Source: Deltaproteobacteria bacterium (GTDB lineage Bacteria; Myxococcota_A; UBA9160; SZUA-336). From it: a DNA stretch of 10,517 nt. The notes under the pieces are model-generated. The model searched no databases and had not been told where the DNA came from. It saw nothing but the letters and a program-made list of their open reading frames with translations. This document shows, piece by piece, positions 4,956-10,517 of this stretch; within the stretch, counting starts at the first letter, position 1, and each line of letters begins with the position of its first letter. The DNA lies in NCBI GenBank assembly GCA_030624945.1, contig JAUXJB010000037.1, positions 1 to 10,517 on the forward strand, read 5' to 3'. The position numbers and the translations under genes are program-made.

Positions 4956-6301
4956 GGGCGCTCAGAGTCATCGTGGTAGGGCTGATCGCGTCCCTCCTCG
5001 GCCCCGGAAGCCTGGGCGCCCAGGAGTCGCTGGACGCGCTGCTCGACAAGGTCAAGAGGAGCCGGGTCGAGAACCAGGCCATCAACAGGCAGCGCGAGGC
5101 GGAGTTCCGGACCAAGAAGTCGGATCAGCAGCGCCTCCTGCGCGAGGCCCAGGGCACCCGAGACCGGCTCGAGCGGCGCAGCGAGCAGCTCGAGTCGAGC
5201 TTCAACGAGAACGAGCTCCGGATCATTTCGCTCGAAGAGCAGCTGCGCAATCGCCTGGGCAACCTGGGTGAGCTGTTTGGCGTCGTGCGTCAGGTAGCGG
5301 GAGATACCCGCGGCGTCCTGGACGGCTCGCTGGCGAGCGCCCAGTTCCCCGGACGCGCCGAGCCCATGGCGGAGCTTGCGGAGAGCAAGGTGCTGCCCTC
5401 GATCAGGGAGCTCGAGGGTCTCTGGTTCACCCTGCTGCAGGAGATGGTCGAGTCGGGGAAGGTCGTGCGCTTCGACACGACCGTGGTGCTCCCGGACGGC
5501 GAGCAGGTGCAGCGCGAGGTGGTCCGCGTCGGCGTCTTCAACGCGGTGTCGGGCGGGAAGTTCCTCCAGTACCTGCCGGGGACCGGCAAGCTCACCGAGC
5601 TTCCACGACAGCCGGCCGGGCGCTACCGCGGAGCGGCACAGGACCTCGAGGACGCGACGGAGGGGATGGTCGCGATGGCCGTCGATCCTTCGCGCGGCTC
5701 CATCCTGTCCCTGCTCGTCCAGGCGCCGACCTACACGGAGCGCGTCCAGCAAGGCGGGTTGATCGGCTACATCACCATCGCCCTGGGCCTGTTCGGCCTG
5801 GGCATCGTCGTGGTCCGCTTCCGCGTCCTCTGGAACACGGGTCGCGCGATGAAGGCCCAGGAGAGCTCTGACAAGGCCGATCCCGGTAACCCGCTGGGCC
5901 GGGTCATGCAGGTCTACGAGGAGTACGGGACCGCGGACACCGAGACCCTGGAGCTCAAGCTGGACGAGTCGATCCTGAAGGATGCGCCCCAGCTGGAGCG
6001 GGGCCTCACGACGGTGAAGGTGGTCTCCATCATCGCGCCGCTCCTGGGCCTGCTGGGCACGGTCACGGGTATGATCCTGACCTTCCAGCAGATCACGCTC
6101 TTCGGAACCGGCGATCCCAAGATGATGGCGGGCGGAATCTCGCAGGCCCTGGTCACGACCATGATCGGGCTCAGCGTGGCCATCCCCCTGACGCTGCTGC
6201 ACAGCTGGCTGCGCGACCGCAGCAAGGGGCTGATTCAGGTTCTCGAGGAGGAGAGCGCCGGAATGGTGGCGCGCCGGGCGGAGGCGGAGCACGCGCAATG
6301 A
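4952..6301 (+). CDS. ttpC: TtpC-like protein: periplasmic coiled-coil domain fused to an ExbB/TolQ/MotA proton-channel core
   Basis: This inner-membrane component of TonB2-type systems is needed in Vibrio, besides ExbB2 and ExbD2, for TonB2 to energise outer-membrane receptors. It has 449 residues, about 2.5 times a minimal ExbB. In order it has a signal peptide (1-23, cleavage after LGA), a long charged coiled coil (about 30-105), a periplasmic domain (about 106-265), TM1 (270-290) and a cytoplasmic loop (291-355). TM2 follows with the family signature APLLGLLGTVTGM (362-374), then TM3 (398-419, ALVTTMIGLSVAIPLTLL) and a basic/acidic tail. I chose ATG at 4952 because it gives a clean signal peptide and overlaps the previous stop; the open frame extends upstream to 4811, but that part lacks export features. 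The 3' end overlaps the ExbB start by 4 bases. The C-terminal core is paralogous to the next gene. Confidence 0.9.
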   Translation: MRALRVIVVGLIASLLGPGSLGAQESLDALLDKVKRSRVENQAINRQREAEFRTKKSDQQRLLREAQGTRDRLERRSEQLESSFNENELRIISLEEQLRNRLGNLGELFGVVRQVAGDTRGVLDGSLASAQFPGRAEPMAELAESKVLPSIRELEGLWFTLLQEMVESGKVVRFDTTVVLPDGEQVQREVVRVGVFNAVSGGKFLQYLPGTGKLTELPRQPAGRYRGAAQDLEDATEGMVAMAVDPSRGSILSLLVQAPTYTERVQQGGLIGYITIALGLFGLGIVVVRFRVLWNTGRAMKAQESSDKADPGNPLGRVMQVYEEYGTADTETLELKLDESILKDAPQLERGLTTVKVVSIIAPLLGLLGTVTGMILTFQQITLFGTGDPKMMAGGISQALVTTMIGLSVAIPLTLLHSWLRDRSKGLIQVLEEESAGMVARRAEAEHAQ

Positions 6302-6837
6302 GCATTTTCCTGGACCCGTGGATCTCGATCCAGGAGTTCATGGGCAGGGGCGGTCAGGTTCTGGTCGGGATCGCCTTCCTGACGTTCTGGCTGTGGACCC
6401 TGATCGTCGAGCGCTTCTGGTACATGCGGAACGGCCATCCCCAGGAGGTCAAGCGCGTACTTAAAATCTGGGACGAGCGCCAGGAGAAGTCCTCCTGGTA
6501 CGCGCACCAGATCCGCAGGGCGCTGATCTCGGAGGTCTCGGCCCGGGCTCACCACTCGGTGGGGATGATCCAGGCGCTGGTGGCGCTCTGTCCTCTGCTG
6601 GGCCTGCTGGGCACCGTGACCGGGATGATCGAGGTCTTCGACGTCATGGCCATCACGGGCAGCGGCAACGCTCGAGCGATGGCCTCGGGCGTCTCCAAGG
6701 CGACCATTCCCACCATGGCGGGGATGGTCGTGGCGCTCTCGGGGCTATACTTCAGCGTGCGTCTCAAGCAGTGGGCCGATGACGAGGAGGAGCGCACGGC
6801 CGATCTGCTGACGCACGAGAAGGTGGTCCATGGCTAG
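6298..6837 (+). CDS. exbB: ExbB-type biopolymer transport protein (TonB2 complex)
   Basis: This is the proton-channel subunit of the TonB complex in the inner membrane. It forms an oligomeric pore around ExbD, and proton flow through it drives TonB. At 179 residues it is the short, ExbB2-like form, with TM1 at 19-40 (VLVGIAFLTFWLWTLIVERF), a cytoplasmic loop with many charged residues (44-88), TM2 at about 91-113 and TM3 at 135-155. The family core CPLLGLLGTVTGMI spans 98-111, and MASGVSKATIPTMAGM (128-143) corresponds to the usual 'gIseALitTxxGL' stretch. The ATG lies in ATGA shared with the previous stop, and the end overlaps exbD by 8 bases, so the three channel genes are likely translated in fixed proportion. 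A TolQ or MotA assignment is less likely given the TonB gene downstream and the absence of tolA, tolB and pal. Confidence 0.93.
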   Translation: MSIFLDPWISIQEFMGRGGQVLVGIAFLTFWLWTLIVERFWYMRNGHPQEVKRVLKIWDERQEKSSWYAHQIRRALISEVSARAHHSVGMIQALVALCPLLGLLGTVTGMIEVFDVMAITGSGNARAMASGVSKATIPTMAGMVVALSGLYFSVRLKQWADDEEERTADLLTHEKVVHG

Positions 6838-7240
6838 GCGCCGCGCCAGTCAGTCCGGCGAGGAGGAGACCATCCAGCTGACGCCCATGCTGGATGTGGT
6901 CTTCATCATGCTGATCTTCTTCATCGTGACGGCCACCTTCGTCAAGGAGTCCGGAATCGACGTGACTCGGCCCGTGGCGGAGACGGCCGAGCGGAAGATA
7001 CGCGCCAGCATCCTGATCGCGATCTCGAAGTCGAACGAGATCTGGATCCAGAAGGAGCGCGTCGATATCCGCTCGGTGCGCACCAAAGTCGAACGGCTGC
7101 TGGCCGAGAATCCGAAGGGTTCCGTGGTCATCCAGGCGGATCGGAAGTCCCGGAACGGGCTCTTCGTGAAGGTCATGGACCAGGCGCGGGCGGCGGGCGC
7201 ACAGGAGATCGCCATCGCAGCGACGGAGGGCCCGCTGTGA
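6830..7240 (+). CDS. exbD: ExbD-type biopolymer transport protein
   Basis: This is a single-pass inner-membrane subunit inside the ExbB pore. It has a short cytoplasmic N-terminus (1-19, rich in Arg then Glu), one TM helix (about 22-38, DVVFIMLIFFIVTATF) and a periplasmic ExbD/TolR-fold domain to residue 136. The motif LTPMLDVVFIMLIFF is diagnostic, and D22 matches the essential protonatable Asp of the family. The periplasmic part contains SKSNEIWIQKE and SVVIQADR, which match the usual 'i...g.i...v....l' and 'v.i.aD..' pattern. It overlaps the end of exbB by 8 bases and shares GTGA with the tonB start. Its length is normal for the family, with no sign of damage. TolR is the main alternative and is disfavoured by the neighbouring tonB. 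Confidence 0.94.
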   Translation: MARRRASQSGEEETIQLTPMLDVVFIMLIFFIVTATFVKESGIDVTRPVAETAERKIRASILIAISKSNEIWIQKERVDIRSVRTKVERLLAENPKGSVVIQADRKSRNGLFVKVMDQARAAGAQEIAIAATEGPL

Positions 7241-7848
7241 TTCGCCGCTACCTGCCGTCGGTGGTCCTCGGTGGCGTCGTCACCTTCGGGCTCTTCTTCC
7301 TGATGCAGTCCCTGATCGCCTACGGTTCGGCGGGCAATCAGGACGAGGTGGTCGGCACTGTGATCGACTTCGTGATGCTGGACGAGGAGTCCGAGACGCA
7401 GACGAAGAGGCGGCGCGCCCCGCGCAAGGTGGTCGAGGAGCGGCCGCCAGAACCGCCCGACATGGACATCCAGAGGGCGCGCATGCCCCAGTCCCAGACG
7501 AACATGAGCTTCGGGAGATTCGACTTCGGCGACCTGGCGGGTGGGCCCCACATTGGCGGAGCCCCGACCGACGGCGACATCCTGCCGCTGGTGCGGATCG
7601 AGCCGCGCTATCCGGCGCGCGCGCTGCAGCGCGAGATCGAGGGCTGGGTGTTGCTCGAGTTCTCCATCACGCCGGCGGGGACGGTCGTGAATCCGTTCGT
7701 GGTCGACTCGGAGCCACCGCGAACGTTCGATCGAGCCGCTCTGCGGGCCGTCTCGCGCTGGAAGTACAAGCCGAAGGTCGAGGACGGTCTGGCCGTCACC
7801 CGCCACGGTGTCCAGATCGTGTTGACCTTCCTGCTCGAACGGGATTGA
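7237..7848 (+). CDS. tonB: TonB energy transducer, short TonB2-like form
   Basis: This inner-membrane-anchored protein spans the periplasm and transmits force to the TonB box of outer-membrane receptors. It has 203 residues: an N-terminal anchor (TM about 8-27, VVLGGVVTFGLFFLMQSL), a basic patch KRRRAPRK (57-64), a very short Pro-containing stretch ERPPEPPDM (68-76) and a Gly-rich linker (92-110). A TonB C-terminal domain follows at about 115-203. Domain hallmarks are RIEPRYPARAL (120-130), GWVLLEFSITPAGTV (136-150), FDRAALRAVSRWKYKP (164-179) and the closing strand VQIVLTFLLE. It lacks the long Pro-Lys/Pro-Glu rod of E. coli TonB, as is typical of TonB2-type proteins. The GTG start overlaps the exbD stop (GTGA), and no better start exists. 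The substrate receptors are not in the window, so the transported nutrient is unknown. Confidence 0.93.
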   Translation: MIRRYLPSVVLGGVVTFGLFFLMQSLIAYGSAGNQDEVVGTVIDFVMLDEESETQTKRRRAPRKVVEERPPEPPDMDIQRARMPQSQTNMSFGRFDFGDLAGGPHIGGAPTDGDILPLVRIEPRYPARALQREIEGWVLLEFSITPAGTVVNPFVVDSEPPRTFDRAALRAVSRWKYKPKVEDGLAVTRHGVQIVLTFLLERD

Positions 7849-7865
7849 ACAGGAGAGATCCTGCG

Positions 7866-9134
7866 ATGATGCCTACGAGATTCCCCTGTCTTTTGGCCCT
7901 GGTCGGCGTGGTAGCCCTCTCCGCGCCGATTCTCGTCGTGCCCGGCCCCGATGGGGAGGCCGTCGCGCAGCGTAGAGAGCGGCGCAAGCCGCCCGAGACG
8001 AAGAAGGTCAAGGCGGTTCGCGAGTGGGCGTACAAGCGCCTGACGCAGGCCCAGGATGCGTTGGCCTCGGACGACTACGCTACGACGCTCGCGAAGCTGG
8101 AGGAGATGAAGCGCTCGACCCGGCTCAACGAGCACGAGATCGCGCTCATGCACCAGACCTACGCCTACTACTACTCCGAGAAGGAGGACTTCAAGGGGGC
8201 GCTCCGGGAGTTCGAGGCGGCCGTCGCGACCGGCGGGCTGCCCACCGCCGTGGAGCTCAGCGTCCGGTACAACATCGGCCAGCTCTACATCATGGACGAG
8301 CAGTACCACAAGGGCATCGACACGCTGAACGAGTGGCTCACGCTGGTGGAGACGCCCACCCCGGATGCCTACATCCTGCTCGCGAACGCCTGGGTACAGC
8401 TCGAGGATTACGAGAGGGCCGTGCCGTATGCGAAGCAGGCCGTCGACATGTCCGTCAACAACCCTCGCGAGGGCTGGATGAAGATGCTGCTCTCGCTCTA
8501 CTTCCAGGTCGAGCGCTATCCCAAGGCGGAGGGAGTCCTGGAGAGGCTGGTCCGGCTCTGGCCCAAGAAGCAGTACTGGATGCAGCTGTCGTTGGTGTAC
8601 GCCACGAACGAGAAGGAGCACGAGGCGCTGAGTGCGCTCGAGGTGGCGTACGGCGAGGGCTACCTGACGGAGAGCAGGGAGCTCGTGAGGCTGGCGCAGA
8701 TGTACCTCTTCCACGAGATTCCGTACCGGGCGGCCAACGTGCTCGAGAAGGGATTCCGCGACGAGCGGATCGAGGAGACCGAGGACAACTACGAGCTGCT
8801 CGCGAACAGCTGGATCCGCGCCCAGGAGCTCGAGCAAGCGCTGCCCCCGCTCGGCAGCGCGGCGAATCTCTCGGAAGACGGCAATCTGTACATGCGGATC
8901 GGCCAGATCCACGTCGAGGCGGAGAAGTGGAAGAACGCCGAGCGCGCGCTCTCCACGGCCATCCAGAAGGGGGACCTCGACCGGCCCGGGCTCGCGAATC
9001 TGCTGCTGGGCATCGCACAGTTCAACAGTGGCAAGCTGACCGCTGCCAAGCGGTCCTTTACCCGTGCCGCCAAGTACGACAGGTACAAGAAGCAAGGTCG
9101 ACAGTGGCTGCGGCACATCGCCCAGCAAGCCTGA
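7866..9134 (+). CDS. Exported tetratricopeptide-repeat (TPR) protein of the TonB operon
   Basis: This is a predicted periplasmic scaffold of about 422 residues; helical TPR arrays bind partner proteins. TPR genes commonly close TtpC-type TonB clusters, but their biochemical role is unclear. ATG at 7866 was chosen because AGGAGAG (7851-7857) lies 8 bases upstream. ATG at 7869 is equivalent, and TTG at 7845, overlapping the tonB stop, is possible. The signal peptide covers residues 1-34 (core LLALVGVVALSAPILVV, cleavage near AVA). Helical repeats run from about 50 to 410. Recognisable units include AYYYSEKEDFKGALREFEAA (100-119), RYNIGQLYIMDEQYHKGIDTL (134-154), LLANAWVQLEDYERAVPYA (171-189) and RIGQIHVEAEKWKNAERAL (344-362). 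Several units near 200-300 are divergent, and an exact count needs profile scoring. It has no membrane anchor beyond the signal and no lipobox. Confidence 0.9.
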   Translation: MMPTRFPCLLALVGVVALSAPILVVPGPDGEAVAQRRERRKPPETKKVKAVREWAYKRLTQAQDALASDDYATTLAKLEEMKRSTRLNEHEIALMHQTYAYYYSEKEDFKGALREFEAAVATGGLPTAVELSVRYNIGQLYIMDEQYHKGIDTLNEWLTLVETPTPDAYILLANAWVQLEDYERAVPYAKQAVDMSVNNPREGWMKMLLSLYFQVERYPKAEGVLERLVRLWPKKQYWMQLSLVYATNEKEHEALSALEVAYGEGYLTESRELVRLAQMYLFHEIPYRAANVLEKGFRDERIEETEDNYELLANSWIRAQELEQALPPLGSAANLSEDGNLYMRIGQIHVEAEKWKNAERALSTAIQKGDLDRPGLANLLLGIAQFNSGKLTAAKRSFTRAAKYDRYKKQGRQWLRHIAQQA

Positions 9135-9148
9135 CGCAAATCTGCGTC
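9133..9148 (+). terminator. Possible weak terminator after the TPR gene
   Basis: GACGCA-AATC-TGCGTC is a perfect 6-bp stem with a 4-base loop, beginning inside the TGA stop. It is followed by TATCTCT rather than a clean T run. It could partly end the operon transcript or merely shield its 3' end, with readthrough into the Sel1 gene 76 bases downstream. Confidence 0.4.
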
Positions 9149-9192
9149 TATCTCTAAAGCGCGGCACGTAATCTGCCGATCCCTCTGGAGTC

Positions 9193-9211
9193 CCCTCCGG
9201 AGGGAGTGGCG
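9193..9211 (+). promoter_or_regulatory. Ribosome-binding site of the Sel1 gene, inside a palindrome
   Basis: GGAGGGAG (9199-9206) precedes the GTG at 9211 with about 7 bases between GGAGG and the start, which supports this start. The Shine-Dalgarno bases form the right half of CCCTCCGGAGGG (9193-9204), a perfect 12-bp palindrome, so they could pair with the CCCTCC just upstream. A loop-less hairpin cannot form completely, so sequestration would be only partial. Confidence 0.5.
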
Positions 9212-10473
9212 TGCGGCAGGTCCGGCGTGCGAGCGTACTCATCCTCTGTGTGATCATGACCGCCTGCGCCGGTGGATATCCCGGCGAACAGGCGTTCCGC
9301 AGAGGTGAGCACCGCCTAGCCGCGGAGCAGGGATACCCCGAGGCGCAATGGCTCCTCGGAAACACCTACGCCCGTGGGCTCGGCGTCGAGCCGGACCTCG
9401 AGGCGTCCGTCCGCTGGTACCGCGCGGCGGCGGAGCGAGGCCACGCCCGGGCAGGTTACGAGCTCGCTCTCGCCTTCCAGCAGGGGCTGGGGATCCCCCG
9501 CAGCATGCTCGAGGCAGCGCGCTGGTTCCGGACGGCCGCCGAAGCGGGCGATCCCGATGCTCAGTTCGAATTCGGGAAGCTCTGCTTCGAGGGGCGCTGG
9601 GTGAGATTCAACCCCCTCGAGGGAACACGCTGGCTTCGCCGCGCCGCGCGGTCGGGGCACGCCGACGCCGAGGCCGGACTCGCGTACCTGTATCACGTGG
9701 GAGTCGGGGTGGGCCGGCAGAACGACGAGAAGGCCCGGGAGTGGACGGAGAGGGCTGCCACGCACGGACACGTAGGGAGTCAGAGCACCCTCGGGGGCCT
9801 CTACGCCGCAGGTCGCGACGGGACGCGCGACGACGAGCGCGCCGTGTACTGGTGGCGACTCGCCGCCGAAGCGGGAGACCCGACTGCCCAGGCCAATCTC
9901 GGCTCGATGTACGCGCTGGGCCGGGGCCTGGAGCGCGACGTGTCCAGGGCACTCGACTGGCTCCGCCGAGCCGCCGCAGGGGATCATGCCGATGCACAGT
10001 TCAATCTCGGCCTCATCTACCTGAGTGGGGATCCGCTGCCCCGGGACCTGGCCGCCGCGCTGAACTTCTTCCTGGCCGCGGCCCACCAGAAGCACTCGGG
10101 AGCGGAGAACGCCCTGGGTGCGATGTATGCCGGGGGGCAGGGAATTCCCCAGGATCTGAAGCTCGCCATGAGCTGGTTCCAGCGCGCCGCCAGCCAGGGC
10201 CATTCCGGCGCGCAGATGAACATCGGAACGTTCTACGCGAACGGTCTTGGCGAGGCCCGGGATGATGCCAAGGCCGCCCGCTGGTTCAGGCTCGCAGCCG
10301 AGCAGGGGGAAGCCGTGGCACAGGCCCATCTGGCCGACATGTATGCCGCGGGTCGCGGTGTCGAGCGCGATGAGCTCGAGGCGCAACGCTGGCGGAACAA
10401 GGCCAGGGAGGCCGGCGCGTCGAGCGGCTCGGGCGCCTTGATCGAGGTGCCCGCGAGCCCCGACCGCGACTAG
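9211..10473 (+). CDS. Sel1-repeat lipoprotein, about ten repeats
   Basis: This is a surface or periplasmic lipoprotein of 420 residues. The signal ends in MTAC, with the lipidated Cys at residue 19, followed by Ala-Gly-Gly. From about residue 37 to 400 the protein is almost entirely tandem Sel1-like repeats of 36-37 residues. Each repeat has the pattern 'A..G...AQ..LG..Y..G.G...D...A..W...AA'. Clear copies start near 38, 74, 110, 147, 183, 219, 255, 291, 327 and 363. Copies 4 and 7 deviate most. Sel1 arrays are alpha-helical solenoids related to TPRs and usually bind other proteins; no enzyme domain is present. A short Ser/Gly/Pro tail ends the protein. It lies 76 bases after the TPR gene on the same strand, so it may extend the TonB operon, but it has its own strong ribosome site and a possible terminator in front. 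GTG is supported as the start. Confidence 0.93.
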   Translation: MRQVRRASVLILCVIMTACAGGYPGEQAFRRGEHRLAAEQGYPEAQWLLGNTYARGLGVEPDLEASVRWYRAAAERGHARAGYELALAFQQGLGIPRSMLEAARWFRTAAEAGDPDAQFEFGKLCFEGRWVRFNPLEGTRWLRRAARSGHADAEAGLAYLYHVGVGVGRQNDEKAREWTERAATHGHVGSQSTLGGLYAAGRDGTRDDERAVYWWRLAAEAGDPTAQANLGSMYALGRGLERDVSRALDWLRRAAAGDHADAQFNLGLIYLSGDPLPRDLAAALNFFLAAAHQKHSGAENALGAMYAGGQGIPQDLKLAMSWFQRAASQGHSGAQMNIGTFYANGLGEARDDAKAARWFRLAAEQGEAVAQAHLADMYAAGRGVERDELEAQRWRNKAREAGASSGSGALIEVPASPDRD

Positions 10474-10499
10474 ACCACCTGCTGAGAACTGTGGTCTAG
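10470..10499 (+). terminator. Perfect hairpin containing the stop codon of the Sel1 gene
   Basis: CTAGACCAC (10470-10478) and GTGGTCTAG (10491-10499) form a perfect 9-bp stem around a 12-base loop. The TAG stop (10471-10473) lies inside the left arm. There is no T run afterwards (GGTCCCCGC), so termination would be poor or Rho-assisted. It could also be one half of a dispersed repeat or a protein-binding inverted repeat. Confidence 0.5.
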
Positions 10500-10517
10500 G
10501 GTCCCCGCTCTATCCGC

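Noticed and set aside
4832-6298. Minus-strand open frame (488 codons) opposite the TtpC-like gene
   Set aside because: Leu/Asp/His/Arg-rich without recognisable motifs. The plus strand has the signal peptide, coiled coil and ExbB core.
7608-9365. Minus-strand open frame (585 codons) opposite tonB and the TPR gene
   Set aside because: It crosses two well-supported plus-strand genes and has no domain; a shadow of GC-rich codon use.
9211-10473. Sel1 repeats as a DNA tandem-repeat artefact or recent expansion
   Set aside because: The repeats are diverged at DNA level and the reading frame is uninterrupted with a lipoprotein signal, as expected for an old, selected protein repeat array.

Overview
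The window is GC-rich (roughly two thirds G+C by eye) with many GTG starts and long spurious antisense reading frames. It comes from a Gram-negative (diderm) bacterium, because it encodes a complete TonB energy-transducing complex plus lipoproteins. The gene set resembles accessory chromosome of a high-GC proteobacterial or Myxococcota-like lineage, but no rRNA or other phylogenetic marker is present and I cannot name the taxon.

Layout. (1) Positions 1-1694, minus strand: the first 564 codons of an ABC exporter (soluble N-terminal domain, six-helix membrane domain, start of the ATPase), cut by the window edge at its Walker A motif. (2) Positions 1695-2108: no protein gene. The minus strand holds a promoter-like pair, a strongly folded stretch (about 1814-1959) and a textbook intrinsic terminator (1746-1779), all upstream of the ABC gene. 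This looks like a riboswitch-type leader or a free-standing small RNA. (3) Positions 2109-3317, plus strand: threonine ammonia-lyase with a C-terminal ACT domain, possibly on a leaderless mRNA. (4) Positions 3318-3536: a convergent intergenic region made of a mosaic of short hairpins. (5) Positions 3537-4031, minus strand: a small lipoprotein of unknown function. (6) Positions 4143-9134, plus strand: a tightly packed six-gene operon, DUF3450 - TtpC-like ExbB - ExbB - ExbD - TonB - TPR protein, most genes overlapping by 4-8 bases. (7) Positions 9211-10473, plus strand: a lipoprotein built of about ten Sel1 repeats, followed by a hairpin that contains its own stop codon.

How the genes work together. 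The operon is the accessory-rich TonB system best known as TonB2/TtpC in Vibrio and relatives. ExbB and ExbD form the inner-membrane proton channel. The larger TtpC-like protein adds a periplasmic coiled-coil domain to an ExbB-like core. TonB carries the energy to outer-membrane receptors. DUF3450 and the TPR protein are exported partners of unknown mechanism. No TonB-dependent receptor lies in the window, so the cargo is unknown. The Sel1 lipoprotein may be a further envelope partner or an independent gene. The ABC exporter, the threonine ammonia-lyase and the small lipoprotein have no evident functional link to the operon.

The least explained element is the structured minus-strand RNA candidate in front of the ABC gene. 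Two G-U pairs that become C-A mismatches on the opposite strand, together with an eight-U tract, both point to transcription from the minus strand.
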